A stretch of DNA of 64,000 nt from an uncultured Lachnospiraceae bacterium (GCA_934351835.1 CAKRJP010000012.1:1-64000), one strand, 5' to 3'. Shown: positions 41,501 to 48,670, counted from the first letter of the stretch. Program-made: numbers and translations. The notes: a model not told the origin generated them from the letters alone.

Positions 41501-44372
41501 CCTCTGCAAATCCGTCTCCACCTACAGTAACTTTGCTGTTTGTAAGAGCATTTCCATCGTATGGTTTGCTGTCATCGGCACTTGTAAGTGTCACGGTTCT
41601 CTTATTGATTGTAACTACAGCACTTGCTTTTAATTCTGTCTTCTTTCCGCCAACAGTAACTTCCTGTTTTACCAGCACTGTATATTTACCGGCATTCACA
41701 AAGCTTGGTTTTTCTGTTGTCCAGTTCACTCCATTATCTTTTGAATAGTAAACCGTTCCATACTTTACATTACTTGTGGCATCCTGAACATACTTGTCAT
41801 CCAATGTGCCCTTGGTAAATCCAGTTTCATTTGTGATTGTATGTGGTCTGCCATCGTATGTGACATTTTCACCTTTTGCGTTGATACCAACCCATAATGC
41901 ATCTAAGGTATATGTATCATTCTTATAAATATAAGTTACTTTTTCTCCTGCACTTCTGACGGTTGCACCGCCTCCTCCACTATTGGAACGATCTTTATCA
42001 AACCATCCCACGAATGCGTATCCGTCTGCAACCGGCTCATCTGATGTTACAGTGAATTTATCTCCTTTTGCATATTTAACCTTTTCAACATATTTTTGAG
42101 CTCCACCCTGAGAAAGTCCGTTCGACTCTAAATAAGAAGATACATCAGCATTCCATTGTGCACCTTTTAATACAAGATTGTAGCCAACCTTTCCTGGTTT
42201 TTCTTTCCATTTTGCTGTTAAAGTCACATTCTTTTCAGGCATCTCAAAGTGTTCATTCGCCTGATATGTCTTTGAATCATCTTCTGAATATGTCCATCCT
42301 TCAAAGGTATATCCTGGTTTTTCCGGTACACTGTTTGTAACATATACTGTATTCCCGACCTGATAATACTCTGTATTCTGCGCCTTATCCCATGTACCAC
42401 CATCCAGTTCATATGTCACATTATATCCGGCAACATATTTCGCATAGAAAGTTACGTTCTCTCTCATTGTGTATGGGAAAGTTATCGGAGAACCGCTTAA
42501 GCTTTCATTATCATACCAACCGGAAAATGTATATTTCACTCCATTTACAGTTTTTTCTGTTGGATAGTTTCCTTGTGGAGAAGTCTCTTCTCCTTCCCGG
42601 TAAGTATCTCCCTCTTTCCATACATATCCGACTGTATTTGCATCCTGCACTTTGTAAGTTGCTGTATAGAAATTTTTCACTTTGATTTCTACGGTACAAT
42701 CCACATGCTTATCAGGATTTGAAGAATTATTCTTTGAGATCTTATATGGATGAAGGATAATCGCTTCAACATCATCTTTTGTAATAGTCTGTCCCGGATA
42801 CTTATTTGCTATTTCAGATTGATAATTATTAAAAATAGTATCCCAGTCATTGCTCTCTCTGGAAAGTTCAAAACCACCGGAAACTGCCGTTCCATTTTCT
42901 GACGGCCAGCTTATCACGCGGCTGTCTACATTATCAAAACTGTTTTTATTGTTCACCCAGGTTGCATTGGTTGTTGTGATTGTTCCGGTCCCCAGACTCG
43001 GTCCCCATGCTGTACTTGCATTAGAATCCGGATCTGATGTCGGACTGATCAGGTAATAAAACAATGCATTATCCGTAGACTTTGTTGCGGACTCAACCGT
43101 AATCTCTTTTGTCGCACTTACTGTTGTCTGACTTTCATCATAGCCGGTTGCTCTAACCGTAACCATTGCTTTTCCTGGTTTGTATGTTGTGACCTTACCG
43201 TTTGCATCTACGCTAAGCACACTTGTATCGGAAGACTCCCAAGTATATGTAGCTACTGCATCTGTTGGTTCAACAGATGCACTTAGCTGAAGATCTTCAA
43301 AGGCCTTTACTGTACTGTCTCCGGAAATTTTAACCTTTGTTAATCTCTCAAGTGTTCCTACATAAACCGTCCATGTTTCTGTTTTTTCTACCCAGTTACT
43401 TGACTCGCTATTCCGAGCCCAATATTTATATGTGATTGTAGCCACACCACTTGCAACACCTTTTACGGTTCCCTGATTTTTACTTCCCGTAACGGTTGCC
43501 ACATTTGAATCACTGCTCGTCCAACTAATTGGATATTTACTTTCGGTTCCTGTTAAAGTAATCGTCTTACCAATCTCAACGTTCTCAATCTCATCCGTGC
43601 TTTGAGCAACTGCCATTGTGCTATTTTTTGCCCGCGCCTTTACCTTCGCCGAGTCTCCCTCGTCATCAGCATCATCAGATTTCTTGTCATCACTCTTCTT
43701 CTGATCTTTCTTAGAAGATGTACTGGTTTCTTCCTTATTATAAGTGATGTTAAAAGTTCTCTCAGATGTGATGTTCGTCACTTCGTATGTATAGACACTT
43801 CCATTCACAGCTTTTGGCTGGATCTCTGTGCCATTCTGATCTGCTACTTTGGCAACTTTGTAGGAGTCTTTTACTGTAATTTCAAAGTTAAATGTCTCCC
43901 CTTCTTTTACAGTCTTTACATACTGGTTATTTCCATCGTATGTAACTTCTGATTTATTGCCATCTGTACCCCAGGCTGTAATCTGTCCACCATCTGTCTC
44001 TGGTTTCTGGATCTTAACATCCACAGTCTTCTCCTGAGTCGTTTCTGGCTGTTCCTCGGCTGCTCCTGTCTGATCTGCTGCCTGCTGTGTATTATCAGCA
44101 GTGACTTTCTGCTGTACATCGGCAGTCTGCCCTGCGTCAGTCGATGGTACTTCCTGTACCTGTACTGCCTGATCCCCCTGGCTCTGGTCCTGCTGATCTG
44201 CAGTATCTACCGTAGTTTCCTGTGTCTGAGTTTCTTCCTCAACACCGGCTGTCTGCTGACTGTTCTCGCTTTCACTCGCGCTCATCTGCGTACCAAGCTG
44301 ATATAAAGCATTGGAACTAACAAGTGCTACTGCAAGAATCAGAGCAAGCCAACGTCTCCCATTCTTCTTCAT
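32562..44372 (-). CDS. Giant MBG/Ig-repeat surface adhesin (3,936 residues) with C-terminal membrane anchor
   Basis: Signal peptide (residues 1-30), a Gln/Thr/Glu-rich stalk, two bacterial Ig (BIG_2) domains, and Listeria-Bacteroides type repeats (FSGWYDN, FEGWTYSEDD, LTAKW). These are followed by a long array of MBG-type beta modules (YDGNALTN, KASDF motifs), five DUF11-like repeats (VTNNGNVTISGV), a MucBP-like segment and a final beta domain. The C-terminus has DDHDCCILHF, a membrane span and a basic/coiled cytoplasmic tail (MKKRQKKNFELREELD). No LPXTG motif is present. AGGAGG lies 10 nt before the ATG at 44372; the TTG at 44378 is nearer. It is presumably an elongated adhesin projecting from the cell. 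Confidence 0.92.
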   Translation of the reverse strand: MKKNGRRWLALILAVALVSSNALYQLGTQMSASESENSQQTAGVEEETQTQETTVDTADQQDQSQGDQAVQVQEVPSTDAGQTADVQQKVTADNTQQAADQTGAAEEQPETTQEKTVDVKIQKPETDGGQITAWGTDGNKSEVTYDGNNQYVKTVKEGETFNFEITVKDSYKVAKVADQNGTEIQPKAVNGSVYTYEVTNITSERTFNITYNKEETSTSSKKDQKKSDDKKSDDADDEGDSAKVKARAKNSTMAVAQSTDEIENVEIGKTITLTGTESKYPISWTSSDSNVATVTGSKNQGTVKGVASGVATITYKYWARNSESSNWVEKTETWTVYVGTLERLTKVKISGDSTVKAFEDLQLSASVEPTDAVATYTWESSDTSVLSVDANGKVTTYKPGKAMVTVRATGYDESQTTVSATKEITVESATKSTDNALFYYLISPTSDPDSNASTAWGPSLGTGTITTTNATWVNNKNSFDNVDSRVISWPSENGTAVSGGFELSRESNDWDTIFNNYQSEIANKYPGQTITKDDVEAIILHPYKISKNNSSNPDKHVDCTVEIKVKNFYTATYKVQDANTVGYVWKEGDTYREGEETSPQGNYPTEKTVNGVKYTFSGWYDNESLSGSPITFPYTMRENVTFYAKYVAGYNVTYELDGGTWDKAQNTEYYQVGNTVYVTNSVPEKPGYTFEGWTYSEDDSKTYQANEHFEMPEKNVTLTAKWKEKPGKVGYNLVLKGAQWNADVSSYLESNGLSQGGAQKYVEKVKYAKGDKFTVTSDEPVADGYAFVGWFDKDRSNSGGGGATVRSAGEKVTYIYKNDTYTLDALWVGINAKGENVTYDGRPHTITNETGFTKGTLDDKYVQDATSNVKYGTVYYSKDNGVNWTTEKPSFVNAGKYTVLVKQEVTVGGKKTELKASAVVTINKRTVTLTSADDSKPYDGNALTNSKVTVGGDGFAEDEEATYAVTGSQTDVGTSKNTFSYTLKKGVNPDNYTITKKEGTLEVTPVTKEVVVTITGHTGGGKYNGSEQTVRGYDVSINNTLYKNTDFAFSGTAEVKGTNAGNYPMGLKASDFANANTNFTNVKFVVIDGQLDIAKRDVTLTSASDEKVYDGNALTNENVTVSGDEFAKGEGATYHVTGSQTDEGTSDNTFTYELNEGTNKDNYNITQVPGKLTVKADESEVVVTITGNKKSEKYSGEEQTVTDYTVSIDSKTYSEKDFSFKGTAKAKGTDVGTYPMGLKASDFVNNNKNFKKVTFVVTDGTLEITKRDVTLTSGSASRHYTGSALTNENVTVSGDGFVKGEGATYDVTGTITNVGKVNNEFTYKLKDGTNEKNYNITTVPGELEVTPVTDEVVVTIQGNTDSKPYNGTEQNVTDYKVVSISNALYTSENVGLKDGVLAKAKGTNVGTYPMGLTAASFANNSKNFANVRFVVTDGSLEITKRNVTLTSADDSKPYDGNALTNKNVTVGGDGFVNGQGASYNVTGTITNVGTTENTFSYTLNEGTDAGNYNITTANGTLEVIPVTAKVTVTIKGKTDSQKYTGKEQSVTGYDVKEISNSLYTANDFTFSGKAEAKGTDAGTYPMNLKASDFANVSKNFTNVEFKVEDGSLTITKRDVTLTSANDSKPYDGKALTNNGVTVSGDGFVEGEGASYDVTGSQTTVGTSDNKFTYTLNEGTSENNYNITKAEGKLTVTADDKEVVVTITGNNKTVKYNGTEQTVTDYTVTSSNPLYTANDFTFSGKAEAKGTDAGTYKMKLKASDFKNTSNQFSKVKFVVVDGTLTIEKRNVTLTSGTSSRPYTGEALTNDTITVGGDGFVKDEGASCNVTGTITNVGKKDNTFTYTLDEGTNKDNYEITTEEGTLEVTPVTSEVVVKITGNHTEDKYDGTEKKASGYVVTNISNPLYQDSDFTFEGTALAKRTNAGETEMGLDAKNFKNENANFTNVKFEVTDGYVKVEKRTVTMTSATDSRAYNGKALTNKNVTESGDGFAKGEGATYDVTGSQKVVGSSDNTFTYELKSNTNPDNYTIITKEGTLTITNREAKYEITVEANSDKVPYDGKDHSAAGLKTTTFTVDGETYTVEGLTTEDPTKKDAGTYTNNITGTPVVKDAAGNDVSSEFTVNTENGELVIEKAKVTLKSADLDRVYNGTALVNGTTPLATESGFAEGESAGYTFTGSQTEVGESDNAFTVNWDGNAKESNYDVTIEFGTLKVTEQAIVPGPDPENPDPSYKGIQINDPSDVPYNGQVQKWTPIVTDASDKVLTEGTDYTVSYDKDDFTNVTGVIKVTITGKGNYTGSVTKNYQILPREYTVETDGDSKTYNGEPLTAAGYKVENVLEKDGYSFKTTGSQTEVGESDNTYEMTWNDKASENNYKLKSEALGKLVVTETTDSIVAVVTGGTHTYDGNPHGATVTVTGLPKGYSVKTAKSNTSLTDVSKATAKVDELVIVNANGEDVTAKLNIDKSSTAEVEVTPATLTITTPDASRVYDGNALTKAGTISGFVNNETATFVTTGSQTEVGESDNTYTLTWDGTAKESNYTISKSVGTLKVTAQSIVPGTDPENPDKPDPSYKGITINDPSDVPYDGEAHKWTPVVKDKDGKTLTEGTDYEVSYSKTDYTNVTGAIEVTITGKGNYTGSATKSYQILPREYTVTTDGDSKTYDGEPLTAVGYKVENVLKKDGYSFRTTGSQTEVGESDNTYEMTWNDKASENNYKLKSETLGKLVVTETTDSIVAVVTGGTHTYDGNPHGATVTVKGLPKGYSVKTAKSNTSLTDVSKETAKVDELVIVNASGKDVTDKLKIDKSSTAEVEVTPAALTITTPKANKVYDGNALTAAGTISGFVNNETATFETTGSQTEVGESDNTYTLTWDGTAKESNYTISKSVGTLKVTAQSIVPKPDPENPDKPDPNYKGITINDPSDVPYDGKEHKWTPVVKDKDGNKLEEGKDYEVSYNDKDDFTNVTGEITVTITGKGNYSGTVDKVYQITPKTVTITTDSATRVFNNKALTASGRVDGIVAGETYGFEVTGSQTYVGTSVNNYEMTWAAEGENEYTAKKSNYNVTVNTGLLTVTDGTPENPVTPSLVVNKTHDTDKTYKVGDVIEFTITVKNIYDEAKTITLEEQDGVTLDETTFANVKPGKEITAKATYIVTEADIVNGTFTNNVKATFSGVDKEYKGTDTVDKFDKSNPHMTITKTTKGVTEDHIYKLGETIKYEIKVTNDGNLTLTNVKIEDALTGNAGDNAWTIKTLTPGDTKTFEARYTVTEADVLEEKVVNNVTGKAENPDPKKPETPVIPGEKEDPVDTPNPNLTVIKTADKTGEVKLGEKIKYTITVTNNGNVTISGVKLNDPLTKAEWTLDDIKPGKTVTKETTYTVTEKDIIAGKIRNLATAEGKDPTGKDVKGEGEKTVTTDESNPQITVTKKTTSKPANGKSYALGEKITYEITAKNTGNLTLTDVTVSDKLTGNTGDKAFKIEGKFKPNDEVTFKASYTVKESDLGKTVVNVATATGTTPDPDKPTPDVKPGKTEDPTDQKNPELSITKKVVGEKAEYQIGDTVTYEITVENTGNTTQNNVLVEDQMKAAGAATITKVEDAKGTINGANVTLDTLAPGKTATITAEYTVVKEDRGNTITNAAVAKGEGEIPETPEVPVDVEEVYDIHVEHVFADGEEGDVALPEDYDIENLKPGTSKILEAEAVEGYVAYPSTKTVTIENEDATVTFIYYKDTIGTDPTNPDQPDNIPDRYQVVVRFEAVNGTVTHDHAVVTLFDENNEPAVNGVGHLSFFQIAGARANAGYDQSSLNWSPQRPTTGYDITGEMTFTARFTAIPVIPQNNPQTPSNPGVINQVVDTVTNVPQATANAVRNFAADVQEVFDSDDGDVPLENQKLDDHDCCILHFLIMLITAILYGFFTHNMKKRQKKNFELREELDTELAKRGLPTSREQEAN
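35701..37734 (-). repeat. Two near-identical 1,017-bp tandem repeats in the adhesin gene
   Basis: The 10-mer GGTACGATAG recurs at 35701 and 36718 (offset 1,017 bp), and the TTCTCTTGGA marker at 36441 and 37458 shows the same offset. Long stretches between are identical or nearly so at DNA level. A more diverged third copy starts at 37726. The offset is a multiple of three (339 codons), so the reading frame is kept. The pattern indicates recent duplication and a site prone to length change. Confidence 0.85.
38270..41600 (-). repeat. Array of about seven paired MBG modules, about 510-516 bp each
   Basis: Boundaries are approximate. Each unit encodes one module starting near VTLTSxxxxxxYxGxALTN and a second ending near NFxxVxFVVxDGxL. 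The GTATGGTTTGCTGTCA marker at 39495 and 40011 gives a 516-bp period. Units differ by many substitutions, so this array is older than the 1,017-bp duplication. Confidence 0.75.
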
Positions 44373-44428
44373 ATACAATGTACCTCCTTAATTTTAGCTA
44401 TATATAAAGTTTTGCTTATTGTTTCTCC

Positions 44429-44465
44429 TATATATTAAGACGGTCCATTTCGACAAAATGGTCCA
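44429..44465 (-). promoter_or_regulatory. Adhesin promoter with overlapping GGTCCA repeats
   Basis: Minus strand TTGTCG (44456-44451), 16-nt spacer, TATATA (44434-44429). Overlapping the -35 are a CCATTT-N5-AAATGG inverted repeat (44445-44461) and direct repeats of GGTCCA at 44442-44447 and 44460-44465, 18 bp apart. They lie midway between the divergent adhesin and pilus-like operons and could be a joint control site. Confidence 0.5.
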
Positions 44466-44500
44466 CTTTTTTTATATTTTTTTTCGAATCTTCTCATTTT

Positions 44501-44510
44501 ATGCTATACT
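44501..44510 (+). promoter_or_regulatory. Extended -10 promoter of the sigma factor/pilus-like operon
   Basis: ATGCTATACT contains an extended -10 (TG-N-TATACT, -10 at 44505-44510). The -35 region is weak (TTTCGA). It lies 68 bp before the GGDEF-like gene and is the only good plus-strand promoter seen in the divergent spacer. Confidence 0.55.
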
Positions 44511-44577
44511 AAGAATACTTGGAGATTCAGGCAGACGTGAAATATATATAGAAGATTTTATCAAGAGGTGATTTATC

Positions 44578-45279
44578 ATGAAGAAATTCAACACTTTTAA
44601 GCTTGTACAATTGACAATCTTAATTATTCTGACACTATTTAGTTTCTATTTGCTGATGCAGCCGGATATAAAGCAATACATCTTTTCTTCCACTCCTGCC
44701 ACCATACTTTTTATTATGGTATGGATTGTGCTGTTAGTGAATTTTATTTTCCTTTTAATTGATTTTAATCTTATTTCATCAATAAAGCTTAATTACCATA
44801 ACCTGTACGATGTTGCATATGCGGACCAGTTATCCGGAATTCCGAATCGTTTCAGTTGCGACACTATTATCGAGAAATATTACGACAACTTGTTACCAGA
44901 AGACATTGGTTGCGTCATGATCGATCTGACCAACCTTCCCGAAGTCAATTCACTTTATAACCATACTGTAGGTAACAAGTTGTTGAAAGACTTTTCAAGT
45001 ATTCTCTCAACAGCTGCAGTTTCTTTGTGTTTTGTCGGAAGAAATGGCGGTAATAAGTTCCTTGCCATTTTTGAAAACTGTACCGGCGAAAAGATCCAGA
45101 CATTCCTTGACCGGATTGAAGACCGCGTGTCCCAACACAACCAGGCACCGGATTCTATTTCTATAGAATACCAGATCGGAACCGCTTTAAACAGCGAAGA
45201 ACATCTTGATCAGATTACCCGATTAATTTCTCTGGCAAATAATCGTATTGCCGAAACAACGGATTCGGAAAGGGGTTAA
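44578..45279 (+). CDS. Membrane protein with degenerate GGDEF domain
   Basis: 233 residues: two membrane spans (about 9-27 and 41-66), then a GGDEF-fold domain starting DQLSGIPNR (residues 83-91). The signature loop reads GGNKF (157-161) instead of GGDEF, so the metal- and GTP-binding acidic residues are lost; no RxxD inhibitory site precedes it. It is unlikely to make cyclic di-GMP and may bind nucleotide or act as a scaffold. First gene of a ten-gene plus-strand operon; ribosome site AAGAGGTGAT. The next gene, an ECF sigma factor, begins 4 nt after its stop. Confidence 0.85.
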   Translation: MKKFNTFKLVQLTILIILTLFSFYLLMQPDIKQYIFSSTPATILFIMVWIVLLVNFIFLLIDFNLISSIKLNYHNLYDVAYADQLSGIPNRFSCDTIIEKYYDNLLPEDIGCVMIDLTNLPEVNSLYNHTVGNKLLKDFSSILSTAAVSLCFVGRNGGNKFLAIFENCTGEKIQTFLDRIEDRVSQHNQAPDSISIEYQIGTALNSEEHLDQITRLISLANNRIAETTDSERG

Positions 45280-45283
45280 TTGT

Positions 45284-45874
45284 ATGGAACTGGATTATGA
45301 CTATCTGGCTAAACTGGTGCGAAAAACCCAGGCTGGGGACAGTGATGCTTTTGCCGAATTATATACTGCTACCTACCAGTCGCAGTACCGTTTTGCTTAT
45401 CAATATGTAAAAGATCCTTACCTTGCACAAGATATTCTGCAAGAGGTGTATATTCTCGTTCTGAGGAATATACACACACTGAAGAATCCAAGACTTTTTG
45501 TCTCCTGGCTTCATCAGATTAATTTCCGCATCTGTTTTGACACCAGTCAAAAGAAACACCGACATGAGGAGGAACTACTGAACGCCACATCAAACCAGCA
45601 GTTTGCAGAAAATGTAATTTTCGGAAGTTCTACGGACCCTGAAAAACGTATCTTGAAAAAGGATACTCAGGAACAGGTCAAAAATGTCATTCTCTCGCTC
45701 CCGGCCCATTTTGCACAGCCAATCATCATGCGTTATTACAACAACATGAGTCTTGATGATATTGCAGATGCTATGGATTGTAGCAGGAGCACCGTTAAAC
45801 GAAGACTTCAAAAAGCCCGGAAACTTTTAGAACAAAAACTTGGAGCTGAAAAAGGAGGGATTCATTTTGACTAA
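45284..45874 (+). CDS. ECF-type RNA polymerase sigma factor
   Basis: 196 residues. Region 2 (about 12-80) contains the core-binding and -10 recognition stretch DPYLAQDILQEVYILVLRNI; region 4 (about 135-185) has LPAHFAQPIIMRYYNNMSLD and the helix-turn-helix IADAMDCSRSTVKRRLQKAR. The start at 45284 follows AAGGGG by about 8 nt; a longer frame overlaps the GGDEF gene. The stop codon overlaps the start of the next gene, a membrane protein with anti-sigma-like topology. It may control this operon and perhaps the divergent adhesin. Confidence 0.9.
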   Translation: MELDYDYLAKLVRKTQAGDSDAFAELYTATYQSQYRFAYQYVKDPYLAQDILQEVYILVLRNIHTLKNPRLFVSWLHQINFRICFDTSQKKHRHEEELLNATSNQQFAENVIFGSSTDPEKRILKKDTQEQVKNVILSLPAHFAQPIIMRYYNNMSLDDIADAMDCSRSTVKRRLQKARKLLEQKLGAEKGGIHFD

Positions 45875-46601
45875 ACATACTACAACTGACCAAAATCCTA
45901 ACCATTTATCCTTAAATGATACAGAGATTCCTACCTTAGATGCGCAGACAGCCAATCAGCTTCTGAACAATGTCTTTACAGCCTGTGATATAACGCCTAG
46001 TGTCATCCCGGTAGAGACGTTGGAAGCCTGGGGGAATTATAAGAAACCGTCCTTTAACCTCGGACGTCTTATTGCTTATATATTTACAATACTACTGGTA
46101 CTTCTTCCGCTGATGTTTTTCAAACCAACGATCATCGCGGAACGTATAAATGTAAATTCTACATCGGATGCAGTTTATGATATTCATCTCAAAACCATGC
46201 TCCCTGTCAGTAGTGTGACCGCCGAACTTAACGGGGCTCCGATTGCGTTATCCAAAGCAAATTCCCGTAAATATATTGCCAAAATAACGGAAAATGGTTC
46301 TATGACTATTAACGTCACATCATTTAACGGGCAAACTGCTACCCGCACATACAAAGTAACTCACCTGGATACTGAGAAACCGGAACTGATCAAATCTTAT
46401 TCACAGGATGGGCTTGTCTATCTGGAACTTTTAGACGCATATTCAGGAATCAACTATGACAACATCTCGGGACTGACGCCGGAATCTTACGACACATCCA
46501 CAGGAACAATTGTTTTTAAGATCCCGGATGCGCCGGCAACTGTCACAATCCCGGACAATGCAGGAAATGAATTAACTTTACTTCTTTCTCCTGTAAATTA
46601 A
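45867..46601 (+). CDS. Single-span membrane protein, candidate anti-sigma factor
   Basis: 244 residues starting with TTG at 45867, eight nt after GGAGG and overlapping the sigma stop codon by 8 nt, which implies translational coupling. About 70 cytoplasmic residues are followed by one membrane span (RLIAYIFTILLVLLPLMFF) and an extracellular region of Ig-like beta character (residues 95-240). Cytoplasmic segment, single span and outer sensor domain, encoded directly after an ECF sigma factor, is the usual anti-sigma layout. I see no zinc-finger (HxxxCxxC) motif, so the assignment rests on position and topology. Confidence 0.65.
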   Translation: MTKHTTTDQNPNHLSLNDTEIPTLDAQTANQLLNNVFTACDITPSVIPVETLEAWGNYKKPSFNLGRLIAYIFTILLVLLPLMFFKPTIIAERINVNSTSDAVYDIHLKTMLPVSSVTAELNGAPIALSKANSRKYIAKITENGSMTINVTSFNGQTATRTYKVTHLDTEKPELIKSYSQDGLVYLELLDAYSGINYDNISGLTPESYDTSTGTIVFKIPDAPATVTIPDNAGNELTLLLSPVN

Positions 46602-46626
46602 ATAAATTTTTAAGGAGGATACCGTC

Positions 46627-47553
46627 ATGAAGAGGAAGACAACATTTGCCTGTATTATCATCATGCTGACGTGTGTCCTCCTTTCTGCATGTAGTTCGAA
46701 TTCTTCGTCCTCACAGTCAGATCATTCGGGTGATCCCAGAGACTCTACCCCGAAAGTTCTGACTCCGACCGCCGATGGTACAACCGTTTATCAGAATGAT
46801 GTTGCCTCCATCGATGCATCCCACCCGGATCAGGGTTATGTAATGGTTAGCTACAGTGGTCCCTGTGAAAAAGTCAAACTGCAGATTACCGGTCCGGATC
46901 AGAACCATTATACCTACCTGATCTCTGACCGCGGAAATTATAATGCTTTTCCGCTAACCGCCGGGGACGGAAGTTACTCGGTCCAGGTTCTGGAAAATGT
47001 CGGGGGCGATTCCTATGTGGTTTCTCTTGAACAAACGATTGATGTACAGTTGGAAAATGAATTTCTTCCATTCTTATATCCAAATCAGTATGTTTATTTC
47101 ACTTCTGATTCCGCTACCGTAGCAAAGGGCAGCGAACTTGCGAAAGATACCTGGACGGATCTGGAGGTTGTACAGAATATTTATAATTATGTCACGGAAA
47201 ACATTACTTATGATACTGAAAAGGCAGAGAATGTTTCCTACGGTTATGTCCCTAATGTGGACGAAACATTATCTTCCGGAACAGGGATCTGTTTTGACTA
47301 TGCGGCAATCATGACCGCTATGCTGCGATCTCAGAATATCCCTACCAAACTGGAAGTCGGCTATTCCGGAGATGCCTATCACGCCTGGATCAGCACTTAC
47401 ATAGATGACAAGGGCTGGGTCGACAACATTATTGAATTCGATGGTGATTCATGGCAGATCATGGATCCGACGCTGGCCGCCAGCAATGATAAGAAAGCTG
47501 TGAAAAAGTATGTCGGCGACGGAAGTAACTATGTTGTAAAATATTCTTATTAA
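46627..47553 (+). CDS. Transglutaminase-like lipoprotein with intact triad
   Basis: 308 residues. Lipoprotein signal with lipobox LLSAC (Cys22), a Ser-rich linker, a beta-rich region (about 60-140) and a transglutaminase-core domain. The triad is visible: Cys222 in GTGICFDYA, His252 in AYHAWIS and Asp280 in IMDPTL. Such domains act as cysteine proteases, peptidases or cross-linking enzymes at the cell surface. It sits between the sigma/anti-sigma pair and the pilus-like genes, so pilins or the adhesin are possible substrates. AAGGAGG is a strong ribosome site. Confidence 0.9.
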   Translation: MKRKTTFACIIIMLTCVLLSACSSNSSSSQSDHSGDPRDSTPKVLTPTADGTTVYQNDVASIDASHPDQGYVMVSYSGPCEKVKLQITGPDQNHYTYLISDRGNYNAFPLTAGDGSYSVQVLENVGGDSYVVSLEQTIDVQLENEFLPFLYPNQYVYFTSDSATVAKGSELAKDTWTDLEVVQNIYNYVTENITYDTEKAENVSYGYVPNVDETLSSGTGICFDYAAIMTAMLRSQNIPTKLEVGYSGDAYHAWISTYIDDKGWVDNIIEFDGDSWQIMDPTLAASNDKKAVKKYVGDGSNYVVKYSY

Positions 47554-47583
47554 ATAGCACTTGAGTTTTTGAAAGGAGCAATT

Positions 47584-48633
47584 ATGTCAGAAAAATCTAT
47601 CAAACCTCTTTCGAATGTCGAGACCGCAGCGTTCTGTTCCCAGATGGCAATGATCTTGCGTTCCGGGATTTCCTCCATCGAAGGAGTATCCATTATGTTA
47701 GAAGATTCTTCCGATGCACAGGAGAAAGATCTGCTGACTTCTATAAATGAGACTTTACTGAATACCGGTTCGTTTTATCTGGCACTTGAGGACACGCATG
47801 TATTTCCGGATTACATGATCCACATGGTCGAACTTGGAGAACAGGCAGGTAAATTAGACAATGTCATGGAGTCTCTTGCAAACTATTATGAAAAAGAGGC
47901 CTCTATAAGTCAGACTGTTAAAAATGCTGTTACCTATCCGTTTTTAATGATCGTGATGATGATCCTGGTAATTTTAGTGCTGATCACGAAGGTTATGCCC
48001 GTATTTAATCAGGTATTCCAACAACTTGGAAGTGAAATGACCGGAATGTCTCTGGCTATTCTCCAAATGGGCGAATATCTGAACGCTCATGCCATTGTGT
48101 TTATCACTATTCTGATAGTACTGGTGGCATTATTTTTCTATCTGTTCAAGACAAATAGCGGTCATGCAGTTTTACGCACCTGTTTCAAACACATTCACGG
48201 GATCAAAAATCTATCTGATCAGATCTCTTCCCGTCGTTTTGCCAGCGGTATGGCTCTGACTCTCAGCAGTGGACTGACACCGCAGGAGTGCCTCCGTCTC
48301 ACCTGTAACCTGGTAGATGACCCAGAGTTTTCTTCACGTCTTATTAAATGTGAAGAATCCGTCTCCGAAGGTAATGACCTGTGCGAAACGCTGCTGAACA
48401 ACCAGATTTTTTCAGGACTTTACGCCAAGATGGCTTCCATCGGTTCCAGAACCGGTGTCCTTGACGAAGTTATGGAAAAGATTGCTGCTCAGTACGAAGA
48501 AGATATCGATGCACGTTTATCCGGACTGATTGCTGCCATCGAGCCTACTTTAGTCATTATTTTATCTGTGATCGTTGGTATTATCCTTCTATCTGTGATG
48601 CTGCCACTGATCAGTATTATGGCAGGGTTATAA
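47584..48633 (+). CDS. GspF/PilC-family inner-membrane platform protein
   Basis: 349 residues with two T2SSF domains (about 12-130 and 215-335) and three hydrophobic segments (about 123-145, 170-195, 325-348). Family landmarks are VELGEQAGKLDNVMESLANY in the first half and the matching SIGSRTGVLDEVMEKIAAQY in the second. It is the membrane platform on which type II secretion or type IV pilus fibres are assembled. GGAG precedes the ATG at 47584; an in-frame upstream start at 47569 has no ribosome site. Followed by pilin-like genes and a PilT ATPase. Confidence 0.93.
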   Translation: MSEKSIKPLSNVETAAFCSQMAMILRSGISSIEGVSIMLEDSSDAQEKDLLTSINETLLNTGSFYLALEDTHVFPDYMIHMVELGEQAGKLDNVMESLANYYEKEASISQTVKNAVTYPFLMIVMMILVILVLITKVMPVFNQVFQQLGSEMTGMSLAILQMGEYLNAHAIVFITILIVLVALFFYLFKTNSGHAVLRTCFKHIHGIKNLSDQISSRRFASGMALTLSSGLTPQECLRLTCNLVDDPEFSSRLIKCEESVSEGNDLCETLLNNQIFSGLYAKMASIGSRTGVLDEVMEKIAAQYEEDIDARLSGLIAAIEPTLVIILSVIVGIILLSVMLPLISIMAGL

Positions 48634-48670
48634 AATTCACCGGATAAAGATTTTCAAAGAGGAGTTTATT

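Noticed and set aside
35701..41600. Possible CRISPR-like or satellite array
   Set aside because: Repeats are 510-1,017 bp, contiguous, in frame and encode MBG-type modules; there are no short repeats with unique spacers.
32900..44100. Many plus-strand open frames opposite the adhesin, the longest at 34132-34779
   Set aside because: They lie wholly inside the 11.8-kb gene on the other strand, lack ribosome sites and have repetitive compositions that mirror the adhesin codons.
45248..45283. Longer N-terminus of the sigma factor
   Set aside because: It overlaps the GGDEF gene, and AAGGGG is correctly spaced only for the ATG at 45284.
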